DNA from: Ornithomonoglobus_A sp045532455 | GTDB taxonomy: Bacteria; Bacillota; Clostridia; UBA1381 | DNA length: 64,000 bases | Direction: 5' to 3' | Assembly: GCA_045532455.1 (NCBI GenBank) | Contig: JAZSFX010000048.1 | Span: 1-64,000, forward strand | Part shown: positions 1-8,308 of the stretch, in pieces | Numbering within the stretch: the stretch's first letter is position 1 | Layout: each line of letters starts with the position of its first letter | Notes under the pieces: generated by a model | What the model was told of the DNA's origin: nothing | Databases searched by the model: none | What the model saw: only the letters and a program-made list of their open reading frames with translations | Program-made: the position numbers and the translations under genes

Positions 1-74
1 AGGGTAAGGGTATCAAGTATACGACTGAGACAATCAGACGTAAAGAAGGTAAAACAGGTAGTAAGAAGAAATAA
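1..74 (+). CDS. rplF: 50S ribosomal protein L6, C-terminal end (partial)
   Basis: The reading frame opens at base 3 and runs 23 codons to TAA at 72-74. The peptide ends in a basic tail, with RRKEGKTG followed by SKKK, which is the usual C-terminus of L6. The position directly before rplR matches the conserved spc operon order. Only the tail is in the window, so nothing can be said of the rest. Confidence 0.9.
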   Translation, partial: GKGIKYTTETIRRKEGKTGSKKK

Positions 75-93
75 TTGAAAGGAGTGTTCTTAA

Positions 94-453
94 ATGTTTA
101 AAAGAAAAGATACTAATGCTGCAAGAATTAAGCGTCATAAAAGAGTAAGAAAGAATATCTCCGGTACTGCTGCGAGACCTCGTCTTAACGTATTTAGAAG
201 CTTAAACAACATATACGCACAAATCATAGATGACGAAAAGGGTGTAACACTTGTTGCAGCATCATCTATGGATAAAGGTTTTGAAGGCTACGGCGGAAAT
301 ATCGAAGCCGCTACAGCTGTAGGTAAGGCTGTTGCCGAAAAGGCTATTGCTGCCGGTATTACAGAAGTAGTATTCGACAGAGGCGGATATGTATATCACG
401 GTAGAGTTGCTGCTCTTGCTGAAGGTGCAAGAGAAGGCGGCTTGAAATTCTAA
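94..453 (+). CDS. rplR: 50S ribosomal protein L18
   Basis: L18 binds 5S rRNA in the central protuberance of the large subunit. The 119-residue product has the normal length, a basic N-terminus (RIKRHKRVRKNISG) and the RPRLNVFRS segment of the rRNA-binding core, and ends in the conserved AEGAREGGLKF. A GGAG ribosome site lies just upstream. It sits between rplF and rpsE in the spc operon order. Confidence 0.98.
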   Translation: MFKRKDTNAARIKRHKRVRKNISGTAARPRLNVFRSLNNIYAQIIDDEKGVTLVAASSMDKGFEGYGGNIEAATAVGKAVAEKAIAAGITEVVFDRGGYVYHGRVAALAEGAREGGLKF

Positions 454-471
454 GAAAAGGAGGACGAGTGA

Positions 472-975
472 ATGGCACAGAAAATCGACGCATCAGTATT
501 AGAGCTTGAGGAAAATGTTGTTGCTATAAATCGTGTTGCTAAAACTGTAAAGGGCGGTAGAACAATGAGATTCAGCGCACTTGTAGTAGTAGGCGATGGT
601 AACGGTCATGTAGGATGCGGTCAGGGTAAAGCGGCAGAAATTCCTGATGCTATAAGAAAAGGTATAGATGCAGCTAAGAAAAACCTTATAAGCGTCCCAT
701 TGGTTGGAACAACAATTCCACACGAAGTTATAGGTATTCACGGTGCCGGTAAAGTATTGCTAAAGCCGGCTGCAGAAGGTACAGGTGTTATCGCAGGCGG
801 AGCTGCCAGAGCAGTTCTTGAGCTTGCAGGTGTAAAGGATATAAGAACAAAGTGTCTACGTTCAAACAATAAGAGAAACGTAGTTAGTGCTACTATCCAG
901 GGCTTATCAGAGTTAAAGCAAATAGAAGAGGTTGCTAAGCTAAGAGGTAAGACCGTAGACCAAATCAAAGGTTAA
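472..975 (+). CDS. rpsE: 30S ribosomal protein S5
   Basis: S5 is a small-subunit protein involved in decoding fidelity and mRNA helicase activity. The 167-residue product has the N-terminal double-stranded RNA-binding domain (VVAINRVAKTVKGGR, then FSALVVVGDGNGHVGCG) and the C-terminal domain with GIHGAGKVLLKPA and GVIAGG. A ribosome site AAGGAGG stands before the ATG. It is co-transcribed with rplR and rpmD. Confidence 0.98.
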   Translation: MAQKIDASVLELEENVVAINRVAKTVKGGRTMRFSALVVVGDGNGHVGCGQGKAAEIPDAIRKGIDAAKKNLISVPLVGTTIPHEVIGIHGAGKVLLKPAAEGTGVIAGGAARAVLELAGVKDIRTKCLRSNNKRNVVSATIQGLSELKQIEEVAKLRGKTVDQIKG

Positions 976-988
976 GGAGGGCACCAAA

Positions 989-1168
989 ATGGCAAAATTA
1001 AGAATCACATTAGTGAAAAGTACAATAGGAGCAAAGGTTAACCAAAAAGCTAACGTTGCTGCATTGGGACTAAAGAAAATCAGATCTGTGGTTGAGCATG
1101 AGGATACTCCCCAGATTAGAGGAATGATTAACAAGGTATCACATCTTGTTAGCGTTGAAGAACTTTAA
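989..1168 (+). CDS. rpmD: 50S ribosomal protein L30
   Basis: This 59-residue protein begins MAKLRITLVKSTIG and contains LGLKKIRSVVEHEDTP, the typical L30 fold. The ATG at 989 follows AAGGAGG, and the stop TAA is at 1166-1168. L30 is a small peripheral large-subunit protein, present in many but not all bacteria. Its place between rpsE and rplO is the standard one. Confidence 0.97.
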   Translation: MAKLRITLVKSTIGAKVNQKANVAALGLKKIRSVVEHEDTPQIRGMINKVSHLVSVEEL

Positions 1169-1191
1169 TTTTAGAATAGGAGGTGTAGCAA

Positions 1192-1632
1192 ATGAGATTA
1201 GATGAACTACAACCTGCAGAAGGCTCTAAATTTACTCGTAAAAGAGTAGGTAGAGGTATCGGTTCAGGAACCGGTAAAACATCAGGAAAAGGTCATAAAG
1301 GTCAAAACGCAAGAAGCGGCGGTGGAGTAAGACCGGGCTTTGAAGGCGGTCAGATGCCACTATACAGAAGACTTCCTAAGCGCGGATTTAAGAATATATT
1401 TGCTAAACAGTATGTTTCAATCAATGTAGAGGATTTGAATAAGCTTGAAGACGGTACAGAGGTAACAGCTGAAGTACTAAAGTCAGCAGGTATAATAAGC
1501 AAAACTCTTGACGGAGTTAAGATTCTCGGCAGAGGAGAAGTTACAAAGAAACTTACAGTAAAGGTTGCAAAATACAGCGCATCCGCCAAGGAAAAGATAG
1601 AAAAGGCAGGCGGAAAGGCTGAGGTGATGTAA
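1192..1632 (+). CDS. rplO: 50S ribosomal protein L15
   Basis: L15 is an early large-subunit assembly protein that binds 23S rRNA. The 146-residue product has the Gly-rich N-terminal region (RVGRGIGSGTGKTSGKGHKG) followed by GFEGGQMPLYRRLPKRGF, which is diagnostic of the family. The last codons carry a GAGGTG that serves as ribosome site for secY, which starts three bases after the stop, so the two are translationally linked. Confidence 0.98.
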   Translation: MRLDELQPAEGSKFTRKRVGRGIGSGTGKTSGKGHKGQNARSGGGVRPGFEGGQMPLYRRLPKRGFKNIFAKQYVSINVEDLNKLEDGTEVTAEVLKSAGIISKTLDGVKILGRGEVTKKLTVKVAKYSASAKEKIEKAGGKAEVM

Positions 1633-1634
1633 TT

Positions 1635-2981
1635 ATGCTAAATACTATTAGAAATGCGTGGAAAATTCCCAGCTTAAGAAATAGAATCATATTTACATTA
1701 TTGATGTTAGTTGTATTCAGATTCGGAGCACATATTCCTGTTCCGTTCCTGAGTGCAGATGCAATGCAAGCATTCCTTAGCCCAACAGAAGCAGGCGGCG
1801 GAATGGACTTGTTCAACCTGTTTGATGTGTTCACAGGTGGAGCTTTCTCAAATGCAACAGTGTTTGCTTTGGGTGTATCTCCATACATTAACGCATCGAT
1901 TATAATTCAACTTTTAACTGTTGCAATTCCTGCACTTGAAAGAATTTCAAAGGAAGGCGTTGCAGGCAGAAAGAAATTAAACAAAATAACAAGATATGTT
2001 TCTGTTATATTGGCTCTTGTTCAGGGTGCAGGTCTTTATGTAACTCTTTACAATATGAAGGCACAAGCAAACCTTGAGGCAATAACAAACACAAGCGTAT
2101 TAGGTTTCTGTACTATTGTTCTCACATTCACAGCCGGTACAGCATTTATCGTATGGTTGGGTGAACAAATTACAGAAAAAGGTCTTGGAAACGGTGTTTC
2201 ACTGTTGATTTTCGCAGGTATCGTTTCAAGAATACCAACAGGAATTGCAACTGTATACAGCAGCTTCCTTGGTACAGGTATAACAGCAAAGAACGTTATT
2301 ATAACTGTTCTTATCGTAGCAGTTGTAATATTGGCTATTGCATTTGTAGTATACTTCTCTGACGCAGAAAGAAGAATTCCTGTTCAGTATGCAAAAAGAG
2401 TTGTAGGCAGAAAAATGTATGGCGGACAAAGCACAAACATTCCTATAAAGGTTGCTTCGGGCGGAGTTATGCCAATCATCTTTGCTTCATCAATTATGGC
2501 ATTCCCTGCAACAATCGTAAGATTAGTAAGCGGTGGTAATATGCCAACAACAGGTATAGGATATTATATCCTTGGTTGTTTGTCAGCAGGATACGCTACT
2601 CCATGGTGGACAAGTGCAGTATATTCAGTATTATACTTCTTGTTAATAATCTTCTTCACATATTTCTATTCATCAATTCAGTTTAATCCTATTGAATTGT
2701 CAAATAATCTGAAGAAGAGCGGTGGATTTATCCCAGGTATCAGACCTGGTAAACCAACATGTGATTATATATCAAAGATTTCTACAAGACTTAACCTTAT
2801 CGGTTCTATATTCCTTGGAATTATAGCTATTATGCCGGTTATCTTTGGTGCAATATTTGGCATAACCTCTTTGCAGGTTGGTGGTACTTCACTTTTGATT
2901 ATGGAAGGTGTTGCACTCGAAACAGTTAAGCAGATAGAATCTCAGATGGTAATGCGTCATTATAAAGGCTTCCTTGAATAA
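1635..2981 (+). CDS. secY: Sec translocon channel subunit SecY
   Basis: SecY forms the protein-conducting channel of the plasma membrane with SecE and SecG. The 448-residue product has about ten hydrophobic segments, the plug-region signature with PYINASIIIQLL near residue 85, and the loop GGFIPGIRPG near residue 365. It begins with the typical TIRNAWKIPSLRNRI. The ribosome site lies inside the end of rplO, indicating coupling. Confidence 0.98.
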   Translation: MLNTIRNAWKIPSLRNRIIFTLLMLVVFRFGAHIPVPFLSADAMQAFLSPTEAGGGMDLFNLFDVFTGGAFSNATVFALGVSPYINASIIIQLLTVAIPALERISKEGVAGRKKLNKITRYVSVILALVQGAGLYVTLYNMKAQANLEAITNTSVLGFCTIVLTFTAGTAFIVWLGEQITEKGLGNGVSLLIFAGIVSRIPTGIATVYSSFLGTGITAKNVIITVLIVAVVILAIAFVVYFSDAERRIPVQYAKRVVGRKMYGGQSTNIPIKVASGGVMPIIFASSIMAFPATIVRLVSGGNMPTTGIGYYILGCLSAGYATPWWTSAVYSVLYFLLIIFFTYFYSSIQFNPIELSNNLKKSGGFIPGIRPGKPTCDYISKISTRLNLIGSIFLGIIAIMPVIFGAIFGITSLQVGGTSLLIMEGVALETVKQIESQMVMRHYKGFLE

Positions 2982-3003
2982 TCAACAGAAAGGCGGGGAT
3001 ATT

Positions 3004-3642
3004 ATGCACTTGGTTTTAATTGGCCCTCCGGGCGCCGGAAAAGGTACACAAGGAGAAAAACTCTCAAAAAGGTTAGACATTGATACTATTTCTACGGGAG
3101 TAATGCTTAGAACCGCTATAAAGGAGCAAACCAAAGTCGGGAAGATTGCAGAGCAATATATCAACGACGGAAAGCTTGTTCCCGATGAAGTGATTGTTGA
3201 GGTTGTAAAGGAAAGACTTTCAAAACCCGATTGCGAAAAAGGATTTATACTTGACGGTTTTCCGCGTACAATAGCGCAGGCAGAAGCTTTGAGTGCTACT
3301 GATATAAAAATCGACAAGGTACTTTCTATCGAGGTTGATGACGAAAAGATAATCGAAAGACTTTCACAAAGACGCGAGTGTTCAAAATGTGGTGCTCCGT
3401 ACAATCTCACATTTAAAAAACCTGAGGTTGATGGTGTATGTGATAAATGCGGCGGTGCTCTTATCCAAAGAGCAGACGATAACGAAGAAACAATCAAGAA
3501 TCGTCTTAGTGTATATCACGAACAAACGGAGCCTATAAAGGAATACTACAAAAATCTCGGCTTGCTCGTTGTAGCAAAAGGAGAAGAAGAAATTGCTGAT
3601 ACTACTAAGAATGTCCTTAAGGCATTGGAAATAGAGGAATAA
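3004..3642 (+). CDS. adk: Adenylate kinase, zinc-binding LID type
   Basis: Catalyses AMP + ATP to 2 ADP in the cytoplasm. I place the start at the ATG at 3004, which follows AAAGGCGGGG; an upstream TTG at 2974 would overlap secY and add non-homologous residues. The 212-residue product has P-loop GPPGAGKGT (7-15), FILDGFPRT (81-89) and a LID with Cys 126, 129, 146 and 149 in two CxxC pairs, the zinc-binding form common in Gram-positive bacteria. Confidence 0.97.
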   Translation: MHLVLIGPPGAGKGTQGEKLSKRLDIDTISTGVMLRTAIKEQTKVGKIAEQYINDGKLVPDEVIVEVVKERLSKPDCEKGFILDGFPRTIAQAEALSATDIKIDKVLSIEVDDEKIIERLSQRRECSKCGAPYNLTFKKPEVDGVCDKCGGALIQRADDNEETIKNRLSVYHEQTEPIKEYYKNLGLLVVAKGEEEIADTTKNVLKALEIEE

Positions 3643-3648
3643 AAATCT

Positions 3649-4395
3649 ATGATAACCATAAAATCAGCAAAGCAAATAGAAAAAATGCGTAAAGCATGCA
3701 AAATAACTAAGGAAGCGCTTGAGCTTATCGAAAAAAGTGTCAAGCCTGGAATTTCGACTAAGCAGCTTGATAAAATCGCATATGATTTTATCAAGTCGCA
3801 AGGCGGAACACCTAACTTCCTTAATTATAACGGATTTCCGGGCAGTATATGTGCGTCTGTAAATGATGAGGTTGTTCACGGAATACCCGAAAAACAAACA
3901 ATCCTTAAAGAAGGCGATATAATAAGCATTGATATGGGTACACTGCTTGACGGCTGGCATTCCGACGCTGCAAGAACATTTGCAGTAGGGAAGATAAGCG
4001 ACGAGGCACAAAGACTTATCGATGTAACAAGGCAAAGCTTTTTTGAGGGTGTAAAACATATAAAGCATGGTGCCAGATTAGGTGATATTTCGGCTGCCAT
4101 TCAGGAGTATGTTGAAAAGAACGGATACAGTGTAGTACGCGACCTTGTAGGCCACGGAATAGGTCAAAATCTTCACGAAGACCCGAACGTTCCCAATTTT
4201 GGACATTACGGTAAGGGTGTGAAGCTTGCAGCAGGTATGACACTTGCTATTGAGCCTATGGTAAACGAGGGCAGATACGAGGTAGAAGTTCTTGACAACG
4301 ACTGGACTGTTGTTACGGCAGACGGATCATTATCCGCGCATTACGAAAATACTGTACTCATAACAAAAGACGGATACGAAATCTTAACAATGTGA
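3649..4395 (+). CDS. map: Methionine aminopeptidase type I
   Basis: Removes N-terminal methionine from nascent proteins. The 248-residue product carries the expected dinuclear metal ligands D95, D106, H169, E202 and E233, plus substrate-contact H78 (VVHGIP). There is no N-terminal zinc-finger extension, so it is the short type Ia form. It starts seven bases after adk and is in the same operon. Confidence 0.97.
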   Translation: MITIKSAKQIEKMRKACKITKEALELIEKSVKPGISTKQLDKIAYDFIKSQGGTPNFLNYNGFPGSICASVNDEVVHGIPEKQTILKEGDIISIDMGTLLDGWHSDAARTFAVGKISDEAQRLIDVTRQSFFEGVKHIKHGARLGDISAAIQEYVEKNGYSVVRDLVGHGIGQNLHEDPNVPNFGHYGKGVKLAAGMTLAIEPMVNEGRYEVEVLDNDWTVVTADGSLSAHYENTVLITKDGYEILTM

Positions 4396-4404
4396 GGTGT
4401 CGGT

Positions 4405-4671
4405 ATGGAAGTAGTGGTGGGTTCGGTTGTGCGTTCAATCGCAGGACATGATAAGGGCGACTATTTTATAGTGCTCGCATTAGAGGATGGCTATGCCTAT
4501 GTAGCAGATGGAAAGCTGCGCAAGGCAGAATTGCCAAAGAAAAAAAAGCTCAAGCATATTCAAAAAAGCGGCAAAATTGCTATCGACTTAAAATCAAGAC
4601 TCGATAACAAAGAAACAGTTGAAAACTTTGAATTGCGAAAGGCATTAGCGGAATTAGTTAGAACTAATTAG
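4405..4671 (+). CDS. KOW-domain RNA-binding protein (L14e-like)
   Basis: The 88-residue product starts with a KOW-type motif (GSVVRSIAGHDKGDYFIV) followed by a lysine-rich stretch near LPKKKKLKH. Small KOW proteins in this place between map and infA are frequent in Clostridia and are annotated as L14e/L27e-like RNA-binding proteins. A ribosomal association is inferred from the domain and the operon; no specific function is known to me. Confidence 0.85.
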   Translation: MEVVVGSVVRSIAGHDKGDYFIVLALEDGYAYVADGKLRKAELPKKKKLKHIQKSGKIAIDLKSRLDNKETVENFELRKALAELVRTN

Positions 4672-4683
4672 GAGGATATATCA

Positions 4684-4902
4684 TTGGCTAAGGATGATGT
4701 TTTAGAATTAGAGGGTAAGGTTGTAGAAACCTTGCCAAACGCAATGTTTAAAGTAGAGCTTGAAAATGGACACCAGATTTTGGCACACATTTCAGGCAAA
4801 TTGAGAATGAACTTCATTAAAATTTTACCAGGTGATAAAGTAAAGCTTGAGATGAGCCCTTACGATTTAACACGTGGTAGAATCACTTGGAGATCTAAGT
4901 AA
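4684..4902 (+). CDS. infA: Translation initiation factor IF-1
   Basis: IF-1 occupies the A site of the 30S subunit during initiation. The 72-residue product is a single S1/OB-fold domain with ELEGKVVETLPNAMFKVELE and ISGKLRMNFIKILPGD. The start is TTG at 4684, preceded by TAGGAGGATA; no ATG gives the family N-terminus (AKDDVLELEG). The TTG start of an essential factor is worth noting. Confidence 0.97.
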   Translation: MAKDDVLELEGKVVETLPNAMFKVELENGHQILAHISGKLRMNFIKILPGDKVKLEMSPYDLTRGRITWRSK

Positions 4903-4918
4903 TAGGAGGTAGACGAAG

Positions 4919-5032
4919 ATGAAAGTACGTCCGTCAGTAAAACCGATTTGCGAAAAATGCAAAATCATAAAGAGAAAAGGCAAGGTAATGGTTATTTGTG
5001 AGAATCCAAAGCACAAGCAAAAGCAAGGCTGA
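4919..5032 (+). CDS. rpmJ: 50S ribosomal protein L36
   Basis: This 37-residue basic protein begins MKVRPSVKPICEKCK and keeps the zinc-ribbon ligands C11, C14, C27 and H32, so it is the zinc-binding (C+) form. The ATG at 4919 follows AGGAGGT. It lies directly after infA, the standard place. The next gene, rpsM, is separated by an unusually long structured gap. Confidence 0.97.
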   Translation: MKVRPSVKPICEKCKIIKRKGKVMVICENPKHKQKQG

Positions 5033-5066
5033 TAATTCCATATTTGGCATATCTTAGCGATTGTTC

Positions 5067-5249
5067 TCACCCTTGCGTATAATCATACGCGGCGGGTGAT
5101 AAAATCACTAACCTATGCACAAATCTGAAATTATTACAAGGATTTATAGATAAAACATTATTTGTATATAACTTGTTCAGGTGCGATTGCCGCAAGGTAT
5201 CAACACCCTTGCGGTGCTTGAAGAAGTTTTTGCACAATAAACATTGTGC
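5067..5249 (+). promoter_or_regulatory. Structured gap before rpsM, possible ribosomal-protein leader
   Basis: The 265-base gap between rpmJ and rpsM holds three inverted repeats. The first has an outer stem TCACCC (5067-5072) with GGGTGA (5094-5099) and an inner stem GCGTAT (5075-5080) with ATACGC (5085-5090). The second pairs CCGCAAGG (5190-5197) with CCTTGCGG (5207-5214). The third pairs GCACAAT (5232-5238) with ATTGTGC (5243-5249). Genes elsewhere in this operon are nearly abutting. A leader that controls the rpsM-rpsK-rpsD-rpoA-rplQ block is plausible but inferred. Confidence 0.5.
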
Positions 5250-5297
5250 CATAGTATTAATTTTTTGATGATATCTTTTATGGAGGTGTAGAAAAGT

Positions 5298-5666
5298 ATG
5301 GCAAGAATAGCAGGTGTTGACTTACCAAGAGAAAAAAGAGTTGAGGTTGGTCTTACTTATATCTACGGTATAGGTTTGAAAAGCTCACAAAAGATTTTAG
5401 CTCAAACAGGAATTAATCCTGATACAAGAGTTAAAGACCTTACAGATGCAGAGGTTAATAGCATAAGAGAAGTTATTGACGCGCAGTTCACAGTTGAAGG
5501 TGATTTAAGAAGACAATTAGCTCTTGACATTAAGAGACTTATGGAAATCGGATGTTACAGAGGTATCCGTCATAGAAAGGGTCTTCCTGTAAGAGGTCAG
5601 AACACAAAGAATAACGCAAGAACCCGCAAGGGCCCTGCAAGAACTATTGCAGGCAAGAAGAAATAA
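5298..5666 (+). CDS. rpsM: 30S ribosomal protein S13
   Basis: S13 sits in the small-subunit head and contacts the P-site tRNA and the L5 bridge. The 122-residue product begins ARIAGVDLPREKRVEVGLTY and has the C-terminal GIRHRKGLPVRGQNTKNNAR and a basic tail ending in GKKK. The ribosome site TGGAGGTG precedes the ATG. It is the first gene after the structured gap. Confidence 0.98.
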   Translation: MARIAGVDLPREKRVEVGLTYIYGIGLKSSQKILAQTGINPDTRVKDLTDAEVNSIREVIDAQFTVEGDLRRQLALDIKRLMEIGCYRGIRHRKGLPVRGQNTKNNARTRKGPARTIAGKKK

Positions 5667-5684
5667 TAAAGGAGGGACTAAGCA

Positions 5685-6083
5685 ATGGCTAAAGTAGCAA
5701 AGAAAACTACACGTACAAGAAGACGTGATAGAAAGAACATCGAAAAGGGCGCAGCTCATATTCGTTCAACATTCAATAACACTATTGTTACAATCACAGA
5801 TACTGCAGGTAATGCAATATCTTGGGCAAGCGCAGGTGGCTTAGGCTTCCGCGGTTCGAGAAAGAGCACACCATTTGCGGCTCAGACAGCTGCAGAAACA
5901 GCTGCAAAGGCAGCGATGGAACATGGTATGAAAACAGTTGAGGTTTACGTAAAAGGTCCTGGTGCAGGTAGAGAAGCTGCTATAAGAGCACTTCAGGCAA
6001 CAGGTCTTGACGTTACAATGATTAAGGACGTTACTCCTATTCCTCACAATGGTTGTAGACCACCTAAGAGAAGAAGAGTCTGA
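5685..6083 (+). CDS. rpsK: 30S ribosomal protein S11
   Basis: S11 lines the mRNA exit region of the 30S platform. The 132-residue product contains AHIRSTFNNTIVTITD, SAGGLGFRGSRKSTPFAAQ and the C-terminal DVTPIPHNGCRPPKRRRV, all invariant landmarks. It starts 18 bases after rpsM behind AAGGAGGG. Confidence 0.98.
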   Translation: MAKVAKKTTRTRRRDRKNIEKGAAHIRSTFNNTIVTITDTAGNAISWASAGGLGFRGSRKSTPFAAQTAAETAAKAAMEHGMKTVEVYVKGPGAGREAAIRALQATGLDVTMIKDVTPIPHNGCRPPKRRRV

Positions 6084-6109
6084 TAATTTGGAAGAAGGAG
6101 GAAAATATC

Positions 6110-6703
6110 ATGGCAAGAAATACTCAACCAATTTTAAAGAGATGTAGAACACTTGGTCTTGACCCACAGGTTTTGGGTATAGATAAGAGTTCAAACAAGA
6201 ACCCTAAGCAAAGCAGAAAAAAGCAATCAGAATATGGTTTGCAATTGAATGAGAAGCAAAAGGTTAAGTTCATCTACGGTGTACTTGAAAAGCAATTCAG
6301 AAAGTACTATGTAATGGCAACAAAGAGACAAGGCATTACAGGTGAAATGCTTCTTCAAATTCTTGAATCAAGACTAGACAATGTTGTTTACAGACTTGGT
6401 CTTGCAAACACAAGACGTGAAGCAAGACAAATAGTAAATCACGGACACATTACTCTAAACGGACACAAGGCAGACATCCCTTCAATTCTTGTAAAGCAGG
6501 GAGACGTTGTATCTGTTAGAGAAAAGAGCAGAAGTTCAGTAAGAATTAAGGAGATTGTAGAGGACAACGCAAAGAAAGTTGTACCACAATGGCTTGATAT
6601 GGATAAGAACACTCTTACAGGCAAAGTTGTAAGACTTGCAAACAGAGAGGATATCGACTACGAAGTAGAAGAACATCTTATCGTCGAGTTGTACTCTAAA
6701 TAA
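6110..6703 (+). CDS. rpsD: 30S ribosomal protein S4, zinc-free type
   Basis: S4 nucleates 30S assembly. The 197-residue product has the N-terminal S4 domain and the RNA-binding S4 motif (RLDNVVYRLGLANTRREARQ, near residues 91-110). The N-terminal knuckle retains only one cysteine (C12), so the zinc-binding CxxC...C pattern is lost, the C- form. S4 is a classic translational repressor of the alpha operon in enterobacteria, which makes the upstream leader before rpsM interesting. Confidence 0.97.
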   Translation: MARNTQPILKRCRTLGLDPQVLGIDKSSNKNPKQSRKKQSEYGLQLNEKQKVKFIYGVLEKQFRKYYVMATKRQGITGEMLLQILESRLDNVVYRLGLANTRREARQIVNHGHITLNGHKADIPSILVKQGDVVSVREKSRSSVRIKEIVEDNAKKVVPQWLDMDKNTLTGKVVRLANREDIDYEVEEHLIVELYSK

Positions 6704-6808
6704 TCTGAGATTACCCTCGGTAAGTGGAAACGTATTTATATATTTAAAGAGTATTACAAGAAATTATTTCTTTGTACTGATGCTCAAATTTAAAGGAGGG
6801 TTCGCTAA

Positions 6809-7765
6809 ATGATAGAAATGGAAAAACCCAACATAGAATGTGTTGATTTAAGTGAAGACGGAAGATATGGCAAATTTGTTGTATCTCCATTAGAGAGAGG
6901 TTACGGAACAACTCTTGGTAACTCACTTCGCAGAATACTTCTTTCATCATTGCCAGGTGCTGCAGCAACTGCAATAAAGATAGAAGGTGTTCAACATGAA
7001 TTTTCAACAATCCCGGGTGTAACAGAAGATGTTACAGAAATAATTCTTAACATTAAAAAGCTTGCTCTTAAGCTTCATGGTGAGGAAAACACTAAGACTG
7101 TTGTCATCGAAGCAAAGGGTGCAGGAGAAATAACAGCAAATGACATAAAGCGCGATAGCGATGTTGAGATATTCAATCCCGACTTGCATATTGCAACACT
7201 TAACGAAGATGCTAATTTATATATGGAAATCAACTTGTCAAGAGGCAGAGGCTACGTAAGCGCTGACCGTAACAAGCAGGGAGCACAATCTGTAATAGGT
7301 ATGATTCCTGTAGATTCTATATATACACCTGTTACTAAGGTAAACTATACAGTTGAAAATGTTCGTGTAGGACAGTATACTGACAGAGAGCAGCTTTCGG
7401 TAGAGGTTTGGACAAACGGTACAATTAAGCCTGATGAGGCTGTAAGCTTGGCAGCAAGAGTTATGAACGAGTTATTGAACTTGTTCATAGACCTTTCAGA
7501 AGAAGCAAAGGCTGCTGAAGTTATTGTTGAAAAGAAAGAGAACAAGAAAGAAAAAGTTCTCGAAATGACAATAGAAGAGCTTGACTTGTCAGTTCGTTCA
7601 TACAACTGCTTAAAGAGAGCAGGTATCAATACAGTTGAAGACCTTATAAACAGATCTGAAGAAGATATGATGAAGGTTAGAAACTTGGGTAGAAAATCTC
7701 TTGAAGAAGTTATAAACAAATTGAATAGTTTAGGTCTTTACCTTAAGAAAGAAGAAGATAATTAG
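6809..7765 (+). CDS. rpoA: RNA polymerase alpha subunit
   Basis: The 318-residue product has the N-terminal assembly domain (FVVSPLERGYGTTLGNSLRR near residue 25) and a C-terminal helix-hairpin-helix domain (ELDLSVRSYNCLKRAGI, then VRNLGRKSLEEV) that contacts UP elements and activators. The ATG at 6809 follows AAAGGAGGG. A 105-base gap separates it from rpsD; apart from a tiny hairpin TTACC/GGTAA near 6713-6725 I see nothing in it. Confidence 0.98.
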   Translation: MIEMEKPNIECVDLSEDGRYGKFVVSPLERGYGTTLGNSLRRILLSSLPGAAATAIKIEGVQHEFSTIPGVTEDVTEIILNIKKLALKLHGEENTKTVVIEAKGAGEITANDIKRDSDVEIFNPDLHIATLNEDANLYMEINLSRGRGYVSADRNKQGAQSVIGMIPVDSIYTPVTKVNYTVENVRVGQYTDREQLSVEVWTNGTIKPDEAVSLAARVMNELLNLFIDLSEEAKAAEVIVEKKENKKEKVLEMTIEELDLSVRSYNCLKRAGINTVEDLINRSEEDMMKVRNLGRKSLEEVINKLNSLGLYLKKEEDN

Positions 7766-7778
7766 GAGGTACGTTATA

Positions 7779-8120
7779 ATGCCAGGTACAAGAAAGTTAA
7801 ATCTTCCTACTGACCAAAGAAAAGCATTACTAAGAAATCTTGTAACAAGCTTTTTGGAAAATGGTAAGATTGAAACAACTCTAACAAGAGCAAAAGAAAC
7901 TCAGGCAATGGCTGAGAAGATGATAACTCTTGGAAAAACTAATACATTGCATACACGTCGTCAGGCTTTGGCTTATATAACCAAAGAAGATGTTGTAACT
8001 AAAGTGTTTGCAGAAATTGCACCAAAGTATGCTGACAGAAATGGTGGATATACCAGAATAATCAAAGTAGGTCCTCGTCGCGGAGACGGTGCTGAAATGG
8101 CTATTCTTGAATTAGTTTAA
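7779..8120 (+). CDS. rplQ: 50S ribosomal protein L17
   Basis: L17 is a large-subunit protein near the peptide exit. The 113-residue product contains LPTDQRKALLRNLVTSFLEN and ends RGDGAEMAILELV, as in other Firmicutes. It is the last gene of the ribosomal operon and is followed 20 bases later by a strong terminator. Confidence 0.98.
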   Translation: MPGTRKLNLPTDQRKALLRNLVTSFLENGKIETTLTRAKETQAMAEKMITLGKTNTLHTRRQALAYITKEDVVTKVFAEIAPKYADRNGGYTRIIKVGPRRGDGAEMAILELV

Positions 8121-8134
8121 TTAAAGAACAAACA

Positions 8135-8171
8135 AAAAATCTTGGAATGTATTCATTCCAAGATTTTTTTT
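8135..8171 (+). terminator. Terminator of the ribosomal protein operon
   Basis: A 13-base perfect stem, AAATCTTGGAATG with CATTCCAAGATTT, closes a four-base loop (TATT) and is followed by a run of T. It sits directly behind rplQ. Confidence 0.93.
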
Positions 8172-8174
8172 GTA

Positions 8175-8262
8175 AATATTCCGCCCTTGCGGGAAATGAT
8201 TAAGAGAGAGGTTTTGTTTTTAAGGTCATTTCCCGTCCAAAACGCAGGGAACGCAGAATATT
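8175..8262. other. Intergenic long stem-loop between rplQ and hpf
   Basis: Nested inverted repeats cover this stretch: AATATTC (8175-8181) with GAATATT (8256-8262), then CGCCCTTGCG against CGCAGGG, then GGGAAATGA (8191-8199) with TCATTTCCC (8226-8234). Another inverted pair, GGGAACGC (8247-8254) and GCGTTCCC (8285-8292), lies next to it. It is separate from the rplQ terminator and has no open frame. Its nature, RNA or repeat element, is unknown. Confidence 0.5.
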
Positions 8263-8308
8263 AATTTCCAGACAAGGTAGAATGGCGTTCCCCGCGTCTG
8301 TAAATGTC

